A stretch of DNA of 64,000 nt, from the NCBI GenBank assembly GCA_000499405.2, contig HG738137.1, positions 5,580,001 through 5,644,000 of the forward strand, written 5' to 3'. This document shows, piece after piece, positions 16,672 to 29,600 of this stretch (the first letter of the stretch is position 1; every line of letters begins with the position of its first letter). Below the pieces are notes generated by a model. The model was not told where the DNA came from and did not search any database. It was given only the letters and a program-made list of their open reading frames with translations. The stretch comes from Onchocerca volvulus (Eukaryota; Nematoda; Chromadorea; Rhabditida; Onchocercidae). The translations under genes and the position numbers were made by a program.

Positions 16672-18742
16672 GAAAACCATGATTTCATCTGATATTGTTG
16701 GTATGGTACCTTCCCACTCTGCATTTATGACTTTCAATTTTGCCTTTTGTTCTACTAATTGTTTTCACGAGTTGAAATAAACTATTTATTCGAAATTGTG
16801 GTTATTAATAATGAAATGTTACTTATTACTTTGTACGCTCGAATTCCACCTAAAGCGCATGTCAAAGAATATACCTGTAGCTGACAATTTTCGTTCGAGT
16901 GGCATTTTTGGAATTAATGGTTAAATGAGATTTGCGATATCTGATATTTATTGCTGAGCCGTTAAGGTAATTTTATACAGTTCTGGAAGCTTAATAGAAT
17001 TTTTTTATTATTGTTTGTTTTTAATGTTAATGTATAGCATTTGATTTCTTTACTGTTGTGAACCATTATGTTTTGAGATTCCTTGATAATTAAAGCTTTT
17101 TAATTTATTGGCTTGTATCCATCCAGTTTTTAGTTTGGAGTTTATTCAAAACAATTTTCTTTTTTCCGTGTTGTATGGGAGCAGGATGAAGCAAAAAGAG
17201 AAAGCTTTCTAATGATTAGGATTTCTCACTTAAGATCGTAGTTCGTCTGGAGGGAAAAATATAGGAAGTACTGGGAATAAGTTTTCTGTGAAATAATGTT
17301 CGGTTTATTTGCACAATAATAAAAAATTAGGGGAACATATGTTCGTGGCATAGTAGCTGATAACTGCTAACAAAAACCCTGCGTATTTTGAAAGTAACAT
17401 TGAAGCCAAAATCAGTCATTCACATCTAGGACTGCCTAACACATCTTTTAAAGTATGAAAATCTGAGATTTCAAAATGCGTTGTGTTGAAAGGCGAAATC
17501 GCAGAGTAAATCGTATCTCTCGAGATCTAGTTACTGCGTCGCACTGCGGTATTTGTAAAGGGATTCGAAGTGATAGCCTCTGATAATCTAACAATCTCTG
17601 TTCTTGAAGTTATCAATATTCTCAAAAGAGCAGAGGGAGGATGATCAGGCCGATAGGATAAACAGTATTATTTCCTCCAGATTTTCATATTAGCCAGTTT
17701 GCCAATGCGTTGCTGTGTGTCTTGCATTTGCATATTTGCGTGCATCTCGCTTGCACCCTACCGTGGTGTTGTTTACGGGACGTTATACAATAGTGGGTGA
17801 GTAGATGAGTGTAAGTAGTACAATGTGACACTACAATGGAAACACAGAAAACAGATAGATGTCAAGAATGCTACCATAAAAAAGTGCAAGTATTAGAGAG
17901 AGAGAAGGGAGAGGGCACCTACCTACTTAAGTAACTACCTTCCTAGAATTGAATTATCTGAAGAATGATGCAGCAATGTACATTTAGCTCTCTACTGCTG
18001 CTCCTCCCGGGAAACTCCTCCGATATTTCCCGGAAGTACTTGACAAAAGCCTTTTGGAATTCATCCTCATATGTTTTCTGCATCTTTTACTTTTGAATCC
18101 TTTACTGTTAAATCGTGTCTGTGTATGTGTTAAATCGTGTTTATGATATACCTACTTAATTCGTTGATAATGCTTAAGGTCAACTTCGTATAATTGTTCG
18201 CGTTAGAAAGATCTCTGTTTATCCGTTACCTACTTGTTTTTAAGGTATGATAAAAGAATCATCAGTGAAGTTGTAGCATACAATGGGTAAGGTCAAAGTG
18301 CAATTAGGTAATTCAGGAAATGGATGCTTTGAAATTGGTTAGTAGCTGTAATTTTCATCTTTCTGCCAATTAGGAGGTACAGTCATTGCGTTATGTTCGC
18401 CGGTATTGTTAAACATATGAAGTTGAAAGCTTGTTTTTCTCAGTGTCGCTCCAAATAAAAGAATTCCCCATCAGCAGTTTATTTAATTTCATTCAATAAA
18501 ATCAGTTTAAAATTCCTAGATAATCAAGTCTGATTACAGTAATGATAGTGTTCTTTTTTTTTTTTTTTTTTTTATTGGGGGGAGGGGGAGAGGGATTGAA
18601 AATCATCAGAGTTAAAATTGTATTTAAAATGCATGATGCAAGCGTTTTTCGTAATTCATTGAAGTTGCGCAGCATTCATGTACAATGTTAAGAATCGCAT
18701 TATCTTTGAATACGATTTTCTGTTAAATCTTATCCTTTACAG
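16672..18742. other. Intergenic region, rtcb-1 3' end and probable lin-41 promoter/5' region
   Basis: After the rtcb-1 poly(A) signal (16776) there is about 1.9 kb before the first certain lin-41 exon. The stretch 17500-18080 is less AT-rich than its surroundings and contains an octamer-like ATTTGCAT near 17728, a GAGAGAGAGAAGGGAGAG run near 17897, and three copies of TACCTACTT (about 17923, 18151, 18229). A possible small upstream lin-41 exon (ATG at 17836, 18 codons, ending before GTATTA at 17890, phase 0) would join in frame to 18743, but nothing else supports it. Confidence 0.4.
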
Positions 18743-21700
18743 AGTGGAAGCGGTGACGAGTGGAATATTCGGAAATTGAATGATGTTATTATGAATAGAC
18801 GCGATGAAGATGGTAATCAAGAAAACAACGGGCAAATTCCAGTATCTTTAACGGCATGGGATCTCAACACGGCTTCCACTCCTACCACAGTTTTATCTGC
18901 ATTATCGCTTCAGGTTGTCTTTTTCTCTTTCACTGCTTCTTTCAGCTGCAACGATTCGAGCCTTAATGCGTTGTACTTTTAATGCTATTGAGATACAATT
19001 TCTTGCTAAACATATACTCTTAATATATCTTCTAAAACTGTTCATTTTCCACAGTTTTTGATTTCCATCTCATTCTCTCATCCATATGTTGGCAAAAACT
19101 GATATGAACATGTCGTATGTTTTTTGAGACTTCGAATAAAGATAATTGTCTTTGTTACACAGCATTTTCCAGAAACTCCCATTAAAATTTTTTGGAACAT
19201 AGATTTGATTTTAAATTATATTTAGTTTTCGTATTACAGTTCCTTTCAACACGCAATGCAGTAATGGATGAACCAAAAGAAAGCGATCACTGTCATGTCT
19301 GCAATAAAATCCAACCATATTCTGCTCTCGTTATGCTGCCATGTAAACACGGGTGTGACAAATTCTCTAATAATAGTTAACAACTTTTTTTGTTCCAATT
19401 TTAGTTTGTAGATATCCGATATAATCATATTCTTGAGCTAACATATTCTCTAAGGCTGAACTCAGTTGTGTCTGGCTCTATAATTGATTCGAATTAAAAC
19501 GGAACATATAAACTGCAAACATGTAACAATTTCTTGCAAGTGTATACCTGATGTTTCCCCAAATATTTCATCTTTTTACTTTTAGTTCAAACTTCTTATT
19601 TTAAATTAAGCCGTTGGACTGAATTTTCTGGAAAGGATGAGTATCCTAAAATTGATAATCAGTTTATGTCTGGTCGTATTTATCCCAACATGAGTTCGTC
19701 AAATTATTTAGATTCTTCTGAATTCTTCAGAAACAGTTTCTAAATATGTACATGGAATTTTCAGATTCTGCAGTCAGTGTGCTTCAATTATCAGTCAAAC
19801 GCAATTGTGCCCGTTATGCTTGAATAATGCAGCAGTTGGAGGACTTCCGTCTTCGTTGAGTAGCATCACCACTAATCTTAGTCCGCTTTTTCCAGAAACT
19901 CCATCATCACATTCCGGCGATGTTACTGCTACAAATCTTTCGCTTGATTCTTCTTTTTCGATATGGGATCCTCTTTCACCGAAATCTCTTATCAAACATG
20001 AATTACAACGCTCAGCGGTTTGTTTGATTGTTGAGATAGTTGAAATGATTCAAAGACTGATTGAAGTTTTTTATTGCATTAATAACGAGTATGAAGGAAA
20101 AGTGCTAGTAATTAAATACTGGTTGAAATGTGTTTCTACTATAGTCCGTTATTGAAATTACTCAGAATTTAAATTAATTCTGATTCGCTAAGATAAATGA
20201 AAATTCCGGTTTAGCCTTAAGGATTTTTCCTAATGCTTCTTAGACTTTTAACATTACTGAAACATACAGATTGAAATTTATAAAATTAAGATTTGATTTG
20301 CCATGTTCAGATTATTGATATGAATTTTAAAATTTTTCATATGTTGCAATTCAGCATGATAGACAATAGTTGTATATAAATGAAAGGCAAGCAGAATTAC
20401 ATATACGATTTTTAGGTGCAAACGTCTATTCATCAACGTACCAAATTGTTGCATTCTTCACAACAATTATCAGACACCTCTACTACACATTCCCTGCCCG
20501 ATCCATCTATATCGACTTTCCAAAGTGGTGTTGCGGCTGCTGCAGGATTGTTTTCACTACCTCCCCAACCACTTACTACTACCTCAACAATAAACTGGCA
20601 TACCGTTCCAAATGCTGAGATTCAGCAAACATTCAATATTAAGTATCCCAAATGCACTATGTGCGCCGAGGGGAGCAATTTTATAAATTTTAGGATATTA
20701 TTCTAGAAGTTATATTTGTTTGTACTGTACCGCTATTATCAATTTTTGAATAGTCATTTATCAGTCTTATCAATTCAGTGTAATGAGAATATATTCATTT
20801 GTGAGATACTATTATACCAAAATGCGTAATAGTCCTCAAAATATGATTTATGAAAATTTATCTATAAAAAAACTTTCTGTAGAAAGTGCTCCATTTCAGG
20901 ATAATGCAATAGCAACTGTACGTTGCATGCAATGTGACGAAACGTTATGTAGTGAATGTGTTGTTGCACATTATCGCATGCGGGTTACGCGTGAACACAA
21001 AGTGGTGCGTATTGAGCCTTCCAAAGACTTGCCACTATCTCGAGTAATATTTGAAGTTATCGTTTAAAACTCTTTTCAGCACACATACTTCTTACATCAC
21101 AAACGAAAACCACATTTGAATCACATTTTCTTCTTAAGATTTTAAATTTCTTTTTACTTTTTTTTGGCATATCGTATTAATTTATGAAACAAGTTATTGT
21201 TGACTAGAAGTTTGAGAGTGATGATGTAACTCAATTTATTCTGATAAAAATAATCAATTATAGCTGAATACGGCAAAAGAACCAGTTAAATTCGAAAATT
21301 TACTTGAAACAGAAATATGCAACACTCATGATTTATCGGTAATTTGTACTTGCGTAACATGTGGAAATGTACCAATTTGCAATGTATGCATTGCGGATCA
21401 TTCGAAACACCGATTTGTACCATATGGCGAAGTAAGAACATCGCTGCTAGCGTTGATGGCAAGTTCAAGGCATGACCAAAAAAATCTGGAAGATGCGTTG
21501 GAAACTGTACGTCGAATGTTAGAAAGGGTTGATGCTTCCGTACAGGTTAAGGTTGTTTGAAATATGAAGATTTAATAAGCTTAAACAATTTGATTCAATT
21601 TAAATGTAGACTTTTAAATGTAAATATATACAAAAACTTATTTTGTGTTAGTAAATTAGTAATGTTAGTAATTTTGTGTTACTCATCCAACATAGTGCAG

Positions 21701-24700
21701 TATCAAAAAAGTAATTATAATTTAAATCTTCTGAATAGAAAAAACTTTTCAGTCAACAATTCGTGAATTACGATCAGCGATACATTTGCACATTAGTGCG
21801 CTGGAAGAACGGAAGCGCGATTTGTTGCAACGCGTTGATACTATTCGTCAGACTAAGATCAGCATATTGAAAGCTCAGGGAGAACAGCTTGGGCAACGTC
21901 ATACAATTTTAACTGAAGCTCTAAAAGTAGGATTTTTGTGATCTTTTGTATTCTTTTTATTTATTTATTTTTGGTTTTAGAAATTAAATTAGATTTTATT
22001 TTGTCCTAGTAAGCTAGTTAGATGATTCTTCACTTGTATTCTATAATGTGCTTTATTTGTACATATTGTTAGATGGCTAATGAAAAAGTAAAGCTATTTA
22101 TAATTATAATTTGTTATTTTTTAACAAAACTTCACTTTTGCTTACTGGCAAAAGTCAGCAAATCATGAATTAGTAATCATTGTTTGATATTATGCTGTAT
22201 TAGTTATTTAAATGTTTCACAGGCAGCAGAAATTGCAATAACAGTCAATGAAGGAATGGAAATCCAACAGCGCAATTCATTTGATGTACTGCTTAATATT
22301 TTGCGGGAACCATGTTTATATTTGGTACCAAATGAAACTGATTTGGTCAAATTCATACCACCCGACAGTACTTTTATTTCAAAGTTCGATTTGCATATCT
22401 TTATTTTCACTGGAATTTGTTTGGATGGATTATTATTGCCATACAAAAATTTGACACTCTTGACAGGTCACGCATGGCAAAATTTTGTGGCAAATTCTAT
22501 GAGCATAAAATTTCGGTCATAGAATGATTTGTCTGTTTTATTTGTTTTAACTAATTTGCAGATTGCGTTCTCTGGGAGAACTAGAAAGTGGTGCTTGTGC
22601 ACGAACAACGCACATTATTGGTGAAGGATATAATCGTGCCATTCGTGATCGATTATGTACCATTTTAGTGCAAACTCGTGACGCCTGCGGCGATGCTTGT
22701 ACATCAACAAGCCACCAGTTGTCTGCTTCATTGGTTAGCTCCGAGGGTCGTATTCTCGATATACACATAGCGTAAGTTACAAATTCGTTTAAATCAATGT
22801 CTGTCGGAAAGTTGGTTTTAGGTCATAGAAAGAAGAACTTCGAAATGAAGTCAGCATTAAATTTCGATGTGCATCTGCTTCTTATGTTCTCGTCAAACCA
22901 TATTACAGTGAACAGGATGGAGGTATTTACTCGTTGAGTTATTTTCCAACCGATGAAGGCCATCATTTTTTGGATATCAAAATTCGAGGTGTTTCCATCT
23001 GGTAAGTTCGGATTTTGCTTTTAATCTATCATATCTCATAGAAAGCATTCATTTTCAAGATATTAGAGGCATTATCCTTCTTTATTGAGTGCAAGAAAGC
23101 TTTCCTATTTCTCATGCTCCAAATCAGATTCTTCTCTATGATGGCAGAACTATCTCTTCAATTCTAGTGGTTGTCCCACGGTAATCTATGCACGAGAAGG
23201 TCGAAATTATGGAACAATTGCTCGAACAGGACCATTATTCTCGTTTGGTTCAGAAGGTAGCGCTGATGGACAGTTTTGTCGACCATGGGGAATTTGTTGC
23301 GACAATAAAGGACGCATTGTTGTAGCGGACAGGAGCAACAATCGTATACAGGTAGTGAAATTACAAATTAATGGAACCATTGAACTATCAAGTATAGTTT
23401 CCATGGATTTATATATATATATTTATTTAATTTGCGATTTACTTCAAGTAAGAATTCACTCTTTCTCATATTCTAATGTATATGAATTTCAGATTTTTGA
23501 TAAGGAAGGTAACTTCTTGCATAAGTTTGGTTCTCCAGGAACTCGTCCAGGCCAATTCGATCGTCCAGCAGGCATTGCCGTTAACTCCATGGCTGGTTTT
23601 CTGAAATCTTGTTTAACATGCTGGTCTTATGATTTTCTTGGCCGTGTAGTTTAGAATTAACTCGTATATTAGACATTTTCAAGAACACAGATTTGCATAG
23701 CAGCCATTATGTTTTTCAGTGTGGTGATATTAATTCTTTATTAACTGTGCAGTTAATATTATGTTCATTATTGCTTACTTTTACTAAAGATGGGAATTTG
23801 CTGTCCGATAAATGATTTAATTTTAATAAATTTTCGAATAGCTAACATATATGTCTAATTTGTTTTTAACTGCTTAACTTTTATAAATTTCAGAATGAAA
23901 TAGTTGTGGCGGACAAGGATAATCATCGCGTGCAAGTGTTTAGTGAGCGTGGAGATTTTTTATTGAAATTTGGTGAACGTGGTCGAACTCCTGGTCTTTT
24001 CAATTATCCATGGGGAGTCGCAGTAAATTCATTTAATCAAATTGCGGTTTCGGACACTAGAAATCATCGTGTGCAAGTCAGTTTCCAAAATTGTCAATTT
24101 TTATATTGCATATTATTGTCCATTTATGTACAATATTGCAGATGTTTTCGCCGCAGGGACATTTTATTCGTAAATTTGGCTTTGACAATTCACTTTATAA
24201 CTACAAAAACCTGGATTCACCTCGCGGTGTTTGCTACTTACAGGATGGCCAACTGATTATTACGTATGTTTAGTCAGCTCATATCTACAGATCTATCAAA
24301 GATATGCGCTGACCTACAGATATCTTTGATAGCTGAGCTAGCGATGTAAAAAATATTTTGAGGATGGTCAACTTGTTTAAATTTCTTTAGTGGATTTATA
24401 ATTAGTTTTGGTTAGGTTGAGCTACTAGGTGATCATAATATTGAATAGTATAATATGAGCATTTTTTTTTTAGTCTTTATTAATGGATTTTTCGATTCTG
24501 TTGCTTAAAATTTTTAATTTTAACTGTTTATTTATAGTGAATTTTAGTGATTTCAATAATCATCGCCTGGTGGTGATGTCATCGCGTGGTACAGTTGATA
24601 TGAAAATGTATGGTAGTGAAGGTGATAGTGAAGGTTCGTTTTGTCGCCCCCAAGGAATAACAACTGATAATGAAGGACATATTCTCATCTGCGACTCACG

Positions 24701-25084
24701 TAATAATCGAATTCAGGTTAGATTTTCGCATTCTGCTTTGAAAAAAGTACTTTAAGGATCCTCAAATCATTTTTTTGCTTTTAGGTGTTAAGCTTGGATG
24801 GAATGCAGTGGGTTGCATCATTTGGTGGTGCACTACCAGTATTGCCATCAGTAACTGGAGTGAATAGTACTGGTAGTGGAGCAGGTGTAGAAAATGTTAT
24901 AACACCACTAGGCAATATGCCAGCAACACATCCTACTGTAAAAATATCTTCACCTCCTCAATTGTCCACATCTACAAATGCGCCGCAAAATTCAACCCTT
25001 GATCGTCCTACCGATTTGTGCGTTTCTCCCGATGGCTTAATTTATGTTGTAGATTTTGGTAGCAGCTGTATACGTGTCTATTAG
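18743..25084 (+). CDS. lin-41: LIN-41 / TRIM71-type TRIM-NHL RNA-binding protein
   Basis: Heterochronic regulator; family members bind mRNA stem-loops through the NHL propeller and repress translation, and have a RING E3 fold. Exons: 18743-18913, 19240-19352, 19765-20017, 20416-about 20664, 20900-21043, 21264-21545, 21753-21926, 22223-22383, 22562-22771, about 22855-23001, 23168-23351, 23493-about 23591, 23894-24076, 24142-24263, 24548-24716, 24785-25084. About 970 aa from the ATG at 18791. Domains in order: RING (CHVCNK...PCKHGFCSQC...CPLC); Ser/Thr/Pro-rich linker; B-box 1 (CTMC...[13 protein letters not shown]); B-box 2 ([15 protein letters not shown]...CNVCIADH); coiled coil on exons 6-7; filamin domain ([36 protein letters not shown]); six NHL repeats, ending [12 protein letters not shown]. 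The domain order is diagnostic for LIN-41/TRIM71. Three junctions lack good canonical sites. The N-terminus may extend upstream. NHL repeat 6 carries a Ser/Thr/Pro-rich insert of about 50 residues. Confidence 0.93.
24293..24332. repeat. Perfect 13-base inverted repeat in a lin-41 intron
   Basis: Arms CTATCAAAGATAT (24293-24305) and ATATCTTTGATAG (24320-24332) flank a 14-base loop in the intron after 24263. An outer AGCTC/GAGCT pair can extend the stem with a bulge. It lies well before the next acceptor (24547), so it could form an intronic RNA hairpin. Confidence 0.85.
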
Positions 25085-26690
25085 ACAAGCTTCCAATCAT
25101 TCTAAATTGAGTCTGTTTTTTGTCCATTGGCTCAAGATTTTTAGAATTTGAAGGACTTCGGAATTCTTCATACTTACTAAAATTTATCGGATTCATTGAA
25201 TTTGGTTGTATAATTTCACTCTACATGTTTGTCTTTGATTGCAGAACTTTTGAAAATATTTTCTCTCCCTCAATTTTTCGGAATTTAGAAATTTTTTTCA
25301 ATTATTAAAAAAAATCTGTGGATACGGTCGCTATAAATACGCGTATTTCATTGTATACAAACGTATGTGTTCTCTTTATTTTCTTTCTCTTCTTTATTTG
25401 TTGTTTGTTTGTTTTTCCTAAATTTTCACTTCTACCTCCGGTTTTTCTTTCCCTGTTGAAATAAGTTGTCAGATTGATATCTTGTGATTTGTTTTTAAAT
25501 CTAAATCTAAACCATTGCTTTTTTTTAGAATGTTCCTTTATTCAAATTATTAACTCCCAGGAACATTTGGAAAAACTGCAACTGGATGTATGATTCATTC
25601 AGGTGATTCTTCTCAAATTGATGTTGAAACGATTATTTGGACCGAGCACAAAATTCATTAATCAATAAGTGGTGAGTGATTCCTATTAGCCATTTCAGAA
25701 TCCATTTCCTTCCGTGATGCAACGCTACACTGATAGAAAGTTGAACGCCTATTTGGTGAACCGAGTGCGTTTTGAATTATGGTATTTTTTAAAAAGAAAA
25801 CTTCTCCGTATTAAAAGCATTTTTTCCATAATGCTTAACTAAAATCGAATTTTTTTGAATTTGCGTTATTCGTCCTAAAATTACTTCGAACTAAAGACAG
25901 TTGCAGTTTTTCGGTTGTTTACTAAATATAGTTATGCACTTGCGTTAGAAAACTTCTCTCCTCTGCTTTGAAAAACGGCACTCAAGAATATGAATGCATT
26001 CCCCTCTCAATCCTAATAGCCTTGTAAGATTATTACATGTTCAAATTATTTGATATGAGGTCACTTTTTAAATGTGATGGTTTCCCTCTTGACTTCCGCT
26101 GATTTGTCAAATTAATACTAGTGTATATACTATCAAAGGCAAAGAAGCATTTGAGAGAAATGTGAAGTCAACGTGAAGAGAAATTGCAAGAGTTAAAGAG
26201 ATGTTTCTGCCATAAGCACATCTTAAATTTTTTTGCACTAATTTTTCCGAGTTCTCTCAATGTCTGCTCCAAATTAAACAGCTTTATGAATTTGTTGGGG
26301 TTGGTCTGTAGCACAGACTCGAAATCTGTGTGCGTATGTGTATGTGTGCGCAAATGCTTGTGCGTATGTTTACCTCATTTTTGGATTATTCATGTAAGAT
26401 TTCTCGTCGTCCTCCTCAACTCATATACTCATTGTATTGTAGTCTGCTCTACCTCGTATAATTGATCAGATAGCAAGAAATGGCTTTTTTTTTTTTGCTT
26501 TATATTTGCGATTTCCATGCCCTTATATATAGCGTAGTGTTGTGTATTTGGTTTGTTGACGATTCGAAGCTTTTAGATGTTTTTCAGTTAGTAGGGATTG
26601 GAATTTGTTGAATTTGGGTTATGCAGATACTGTGGACTTCCGGTACTTTACTGTCATCCTAAAAAATAAATATGTAAGGAAGATGGAAGG
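25085..26690 (+). promoter_or_regulatory. Probable lin-41 3' UTR with three let-7-family seed matches
   Basis: The first clear AATAAA after the lin-41 stop is at 26665-26670, giving an apparent 3' UTR of about 1.6 kb. Within it are CTACCTC at 25432-25438 and 26449-26455 (complement of let-7 bases 2-8) and TACCTCA at 26371-26377 (bases 2-7 plus A). The last two are about 80 bases apart. In C. elegans, lin-41 is repressed by let-7 through paired sites in its 3' UTR. I do not see long matches to the 3' half of let-7 beside these seeds. An imperfect TG-rich tract (about 26328-26370) precedes the paired sites. Confidence 0.6.
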
Positions 26691-29600
26691 CCTTTTTTTT
26701 TTTGCTTTGTTTATTTAAGTCTAGCGTACAGAGCAAAACAGTTTTATTTCTTCTTATCCAGATGAATTAATATGGATTTGGTTAGGATATATTGATAGGA
26801 ATTTGTTCCTTTTTGCCGAATTTAAATGGTCAAATAATTTGGTTATCCTTGTATCAGTGTAGTTATCCTCATTGATGAGCCTTCAGTTGAGATCCTACTA
26901 CTGCCCAGATGTGGCCATCTCTTTATCTTTCCGCTTCTTCTTTCTCTTCGTTACCTTTCCTTCGATTTTATTGTTATTTTTACTTTGTTTCAAATTACAT
27001 AACTGAAATAGTGCATGAAAATAGATTTTTCTATTATTTACAGAAGATTTTAAAAGTATTTTGCGAGTTCTACTTTTATTCGTTATTCGTTAATCAAATA
27101 GTTCGCTTTCTTTGTTTATTTGTTTTGCAAATTTTTTTTCTATACAATCATATTTTGTTAAAAAATTTTGATGTTGAAATCTTTCAAACTCTTTGGTCAT
27201 GTTTTTTTTCATCTTATTATTATCGTGATTGGCGGTCAAAAAATGCCAGGATATCGCTGATATGAACTATATCTCTTCATTTCTGAAATGTTACTCTAAA
27301 TAATTCGTTGTTTTTTTTTTTTTGTTGCGAAATTACTTTTTTTTTTTTTGTTCAGTTTATGTATTTATCTCAATAATCATGTTGACAGCCTTGCTGTTAA
27401 CCGTTGCATTTTCTCTTTCATATTTCAATAGGAATGATTTTATTTTGTGAGGAGTTTTTAATCCATGAGTTTGTTTTATGTTTGAAAAATTTTTTATTAA
27501 ACAAAGATCTTGAAATAATATTGAAATGAGTTTAACATATTAGAATTATCTTGGTTGGTTTTTGTGCAGGTTTGATTAGCTTGATAATACTGGCGTTATT
27601 GAATTTTTAAATTACCCTCGGAATTCTTTATAAATTTCAAGATTCAATATTTGATTAGAAAATTAATTTATGAGATTTATGGTAATTTATGATTTCTTTA
27701 GGTCAAATTCTAAACCTTTGATTTGAATGGTTTTGAATATATATATATATATATAAGGAACTCATTATTTCGAAATCCTTAGTTATTCATTTATTATTTC
27801 AGTTCTAAAATTGCTTTTTATTCCTGATAACGAACTCGTGGTAAAGAGCTTTTCATGTAGAGAATTTACAATATCAATTGAGAAATGTTTAAGCGTTTCC
27901 ACATTTTTGTTGCTTCATCATTTACTTTCATGCGTTTTCATTTTGACCTATAATGACACTGGATCACATCATATGTTGTTGTTGTTCATCACTCATATTA
28001 TATTTTAGGGCGGGTGAAATTTATAAATGCTGAGATGATTAAATTCATTTGCTTTTACTGCCATTCGGATTTATGTAAATTGTTGCACGGGTTATCCAGT
28101 CTATTCGTTCGATTGAATTCAGATAATTCCAAGAAAGCAAACAAAGCTTTCATATTTGTAGCTAAAGTGCTGACGCTGATTTTGGATTGATTACGTCGTG
28201 TTTAGTCACAATGTTCGGTCGAGGTTTTATTGTGTTTTTGTGTTCTATAATGATTAGTAGGTGGGATTTGAAATTTTTATATGAGGATTGAGAAGGGAAA
28301 GAGATAATGTAACAAGAAAAAAAAGAAAAAACGTTACGTTTTAATGTCTGAAAATAGAAAAAAGTCCTGATTCCATGTTTGTTTGGGAAAGTTGCAGTTG
28401 TACGAGTATTTTTGCAGCTTAAAAATAAAACCATCTGAGATTTTTAGAATCCCGATTTCTACTGATGCTCGATTTACGGTGGCGCTATTTTCTTATAAAA
28501 TATAAAAGTTATGAAATTTTTCGAATTTATAAGGTAATATTTCCCTCTGTGTCTTTTTCTTGTTACTACAAATAAAGGGAAAAACTTTCATAGGACAATT
28601 ATTAGCCTGCTAAGTTGGGCTTCGCTTATTTTAATTTTCCGATATCTTCGTACCCGTAAATTGTACACTGTTATGTTCAAAAAAGCCGTACTTCTCCTAG
28701 AATTGTAACTATTATGTTTCAATTAGCAGGATGACAAGGGCATGTCAGCGAATTGTTTTTTACACTTACATCTTTCTCCAAAAGACTGTTTAGAATACCT
28801 TTCATCACTATTTTAAATATATATACCGATATACTTTATGTTCGTTCAGGTATAACAGCAGTATAATAATGGTGAATAGAATGCTATTGATTGACACAAA
28901 TAAGGATTTTAAGGACTTTTAGTTTTTCATTTCTTTATTTTTGTCGTTCTAAAATCAATCTTTGATGATGCCACAGCTTTAATTTTATTTCAAAATGTTG
29001 CTGTCAAAATTAGTTGACATGCTGCTTTGTTCTGACATGGCTTTTGTTAGTCGATCAGTGATTTATTTTTTTCAGTTCTGCAAAAGAACGTTAAATTTAT
29101 TGCTTCAGAACGATTGTCATTTAAATTGTTCATACATACAGGTTCTGGAATACTAGTAGATTATCCCGGTATTATTATTTCTTGATACTCTTCTACCACA
29201 TAATCCGGTAATTCTGAATGAGAAGAACGAGGTCACTGATGTTTTTTATAGTTGTAGTATGTATTTTCATCAAATAAGGAAGCATCGTTACCGAGATTGT
29301 CCATTTTTTTGTTTCTTTGTGGTGTAAGAGTCACTACTACAAGATCAAGTTGGGCATAATGTTCTTGAATTATTTCTTGGTGTACCGGTAGTTGCGAGAT
29401 CAAAGTACATAAGGCATTGAAACGAAGTAATTGTCAAATTTCAGAAGTTTGCAATATAAGCTGAAGAAACCGTGATAACTCCATTATTTACACTATTTAT
29501 TGGCAGATATTTCTTCATACTTCATAGAACATAATGTACTCTACAACAGAGGCTGGAATTCTTCGGTACAGATGCATTCTTAATTTTCAGAATCATTTTT

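Noticed and set aside
26909..27265. 118-codon open frame
   Set aside because: Phe/Leu/Tyr-rich translation of T-rich DNA with no splice partners or conserved motif.
27579..27600. TAATACTGGCGTTATTG resembling the miR-236/miR-8 seed
   Set aside because: Only the first eight bases match, and I found no complementary arm nearby.
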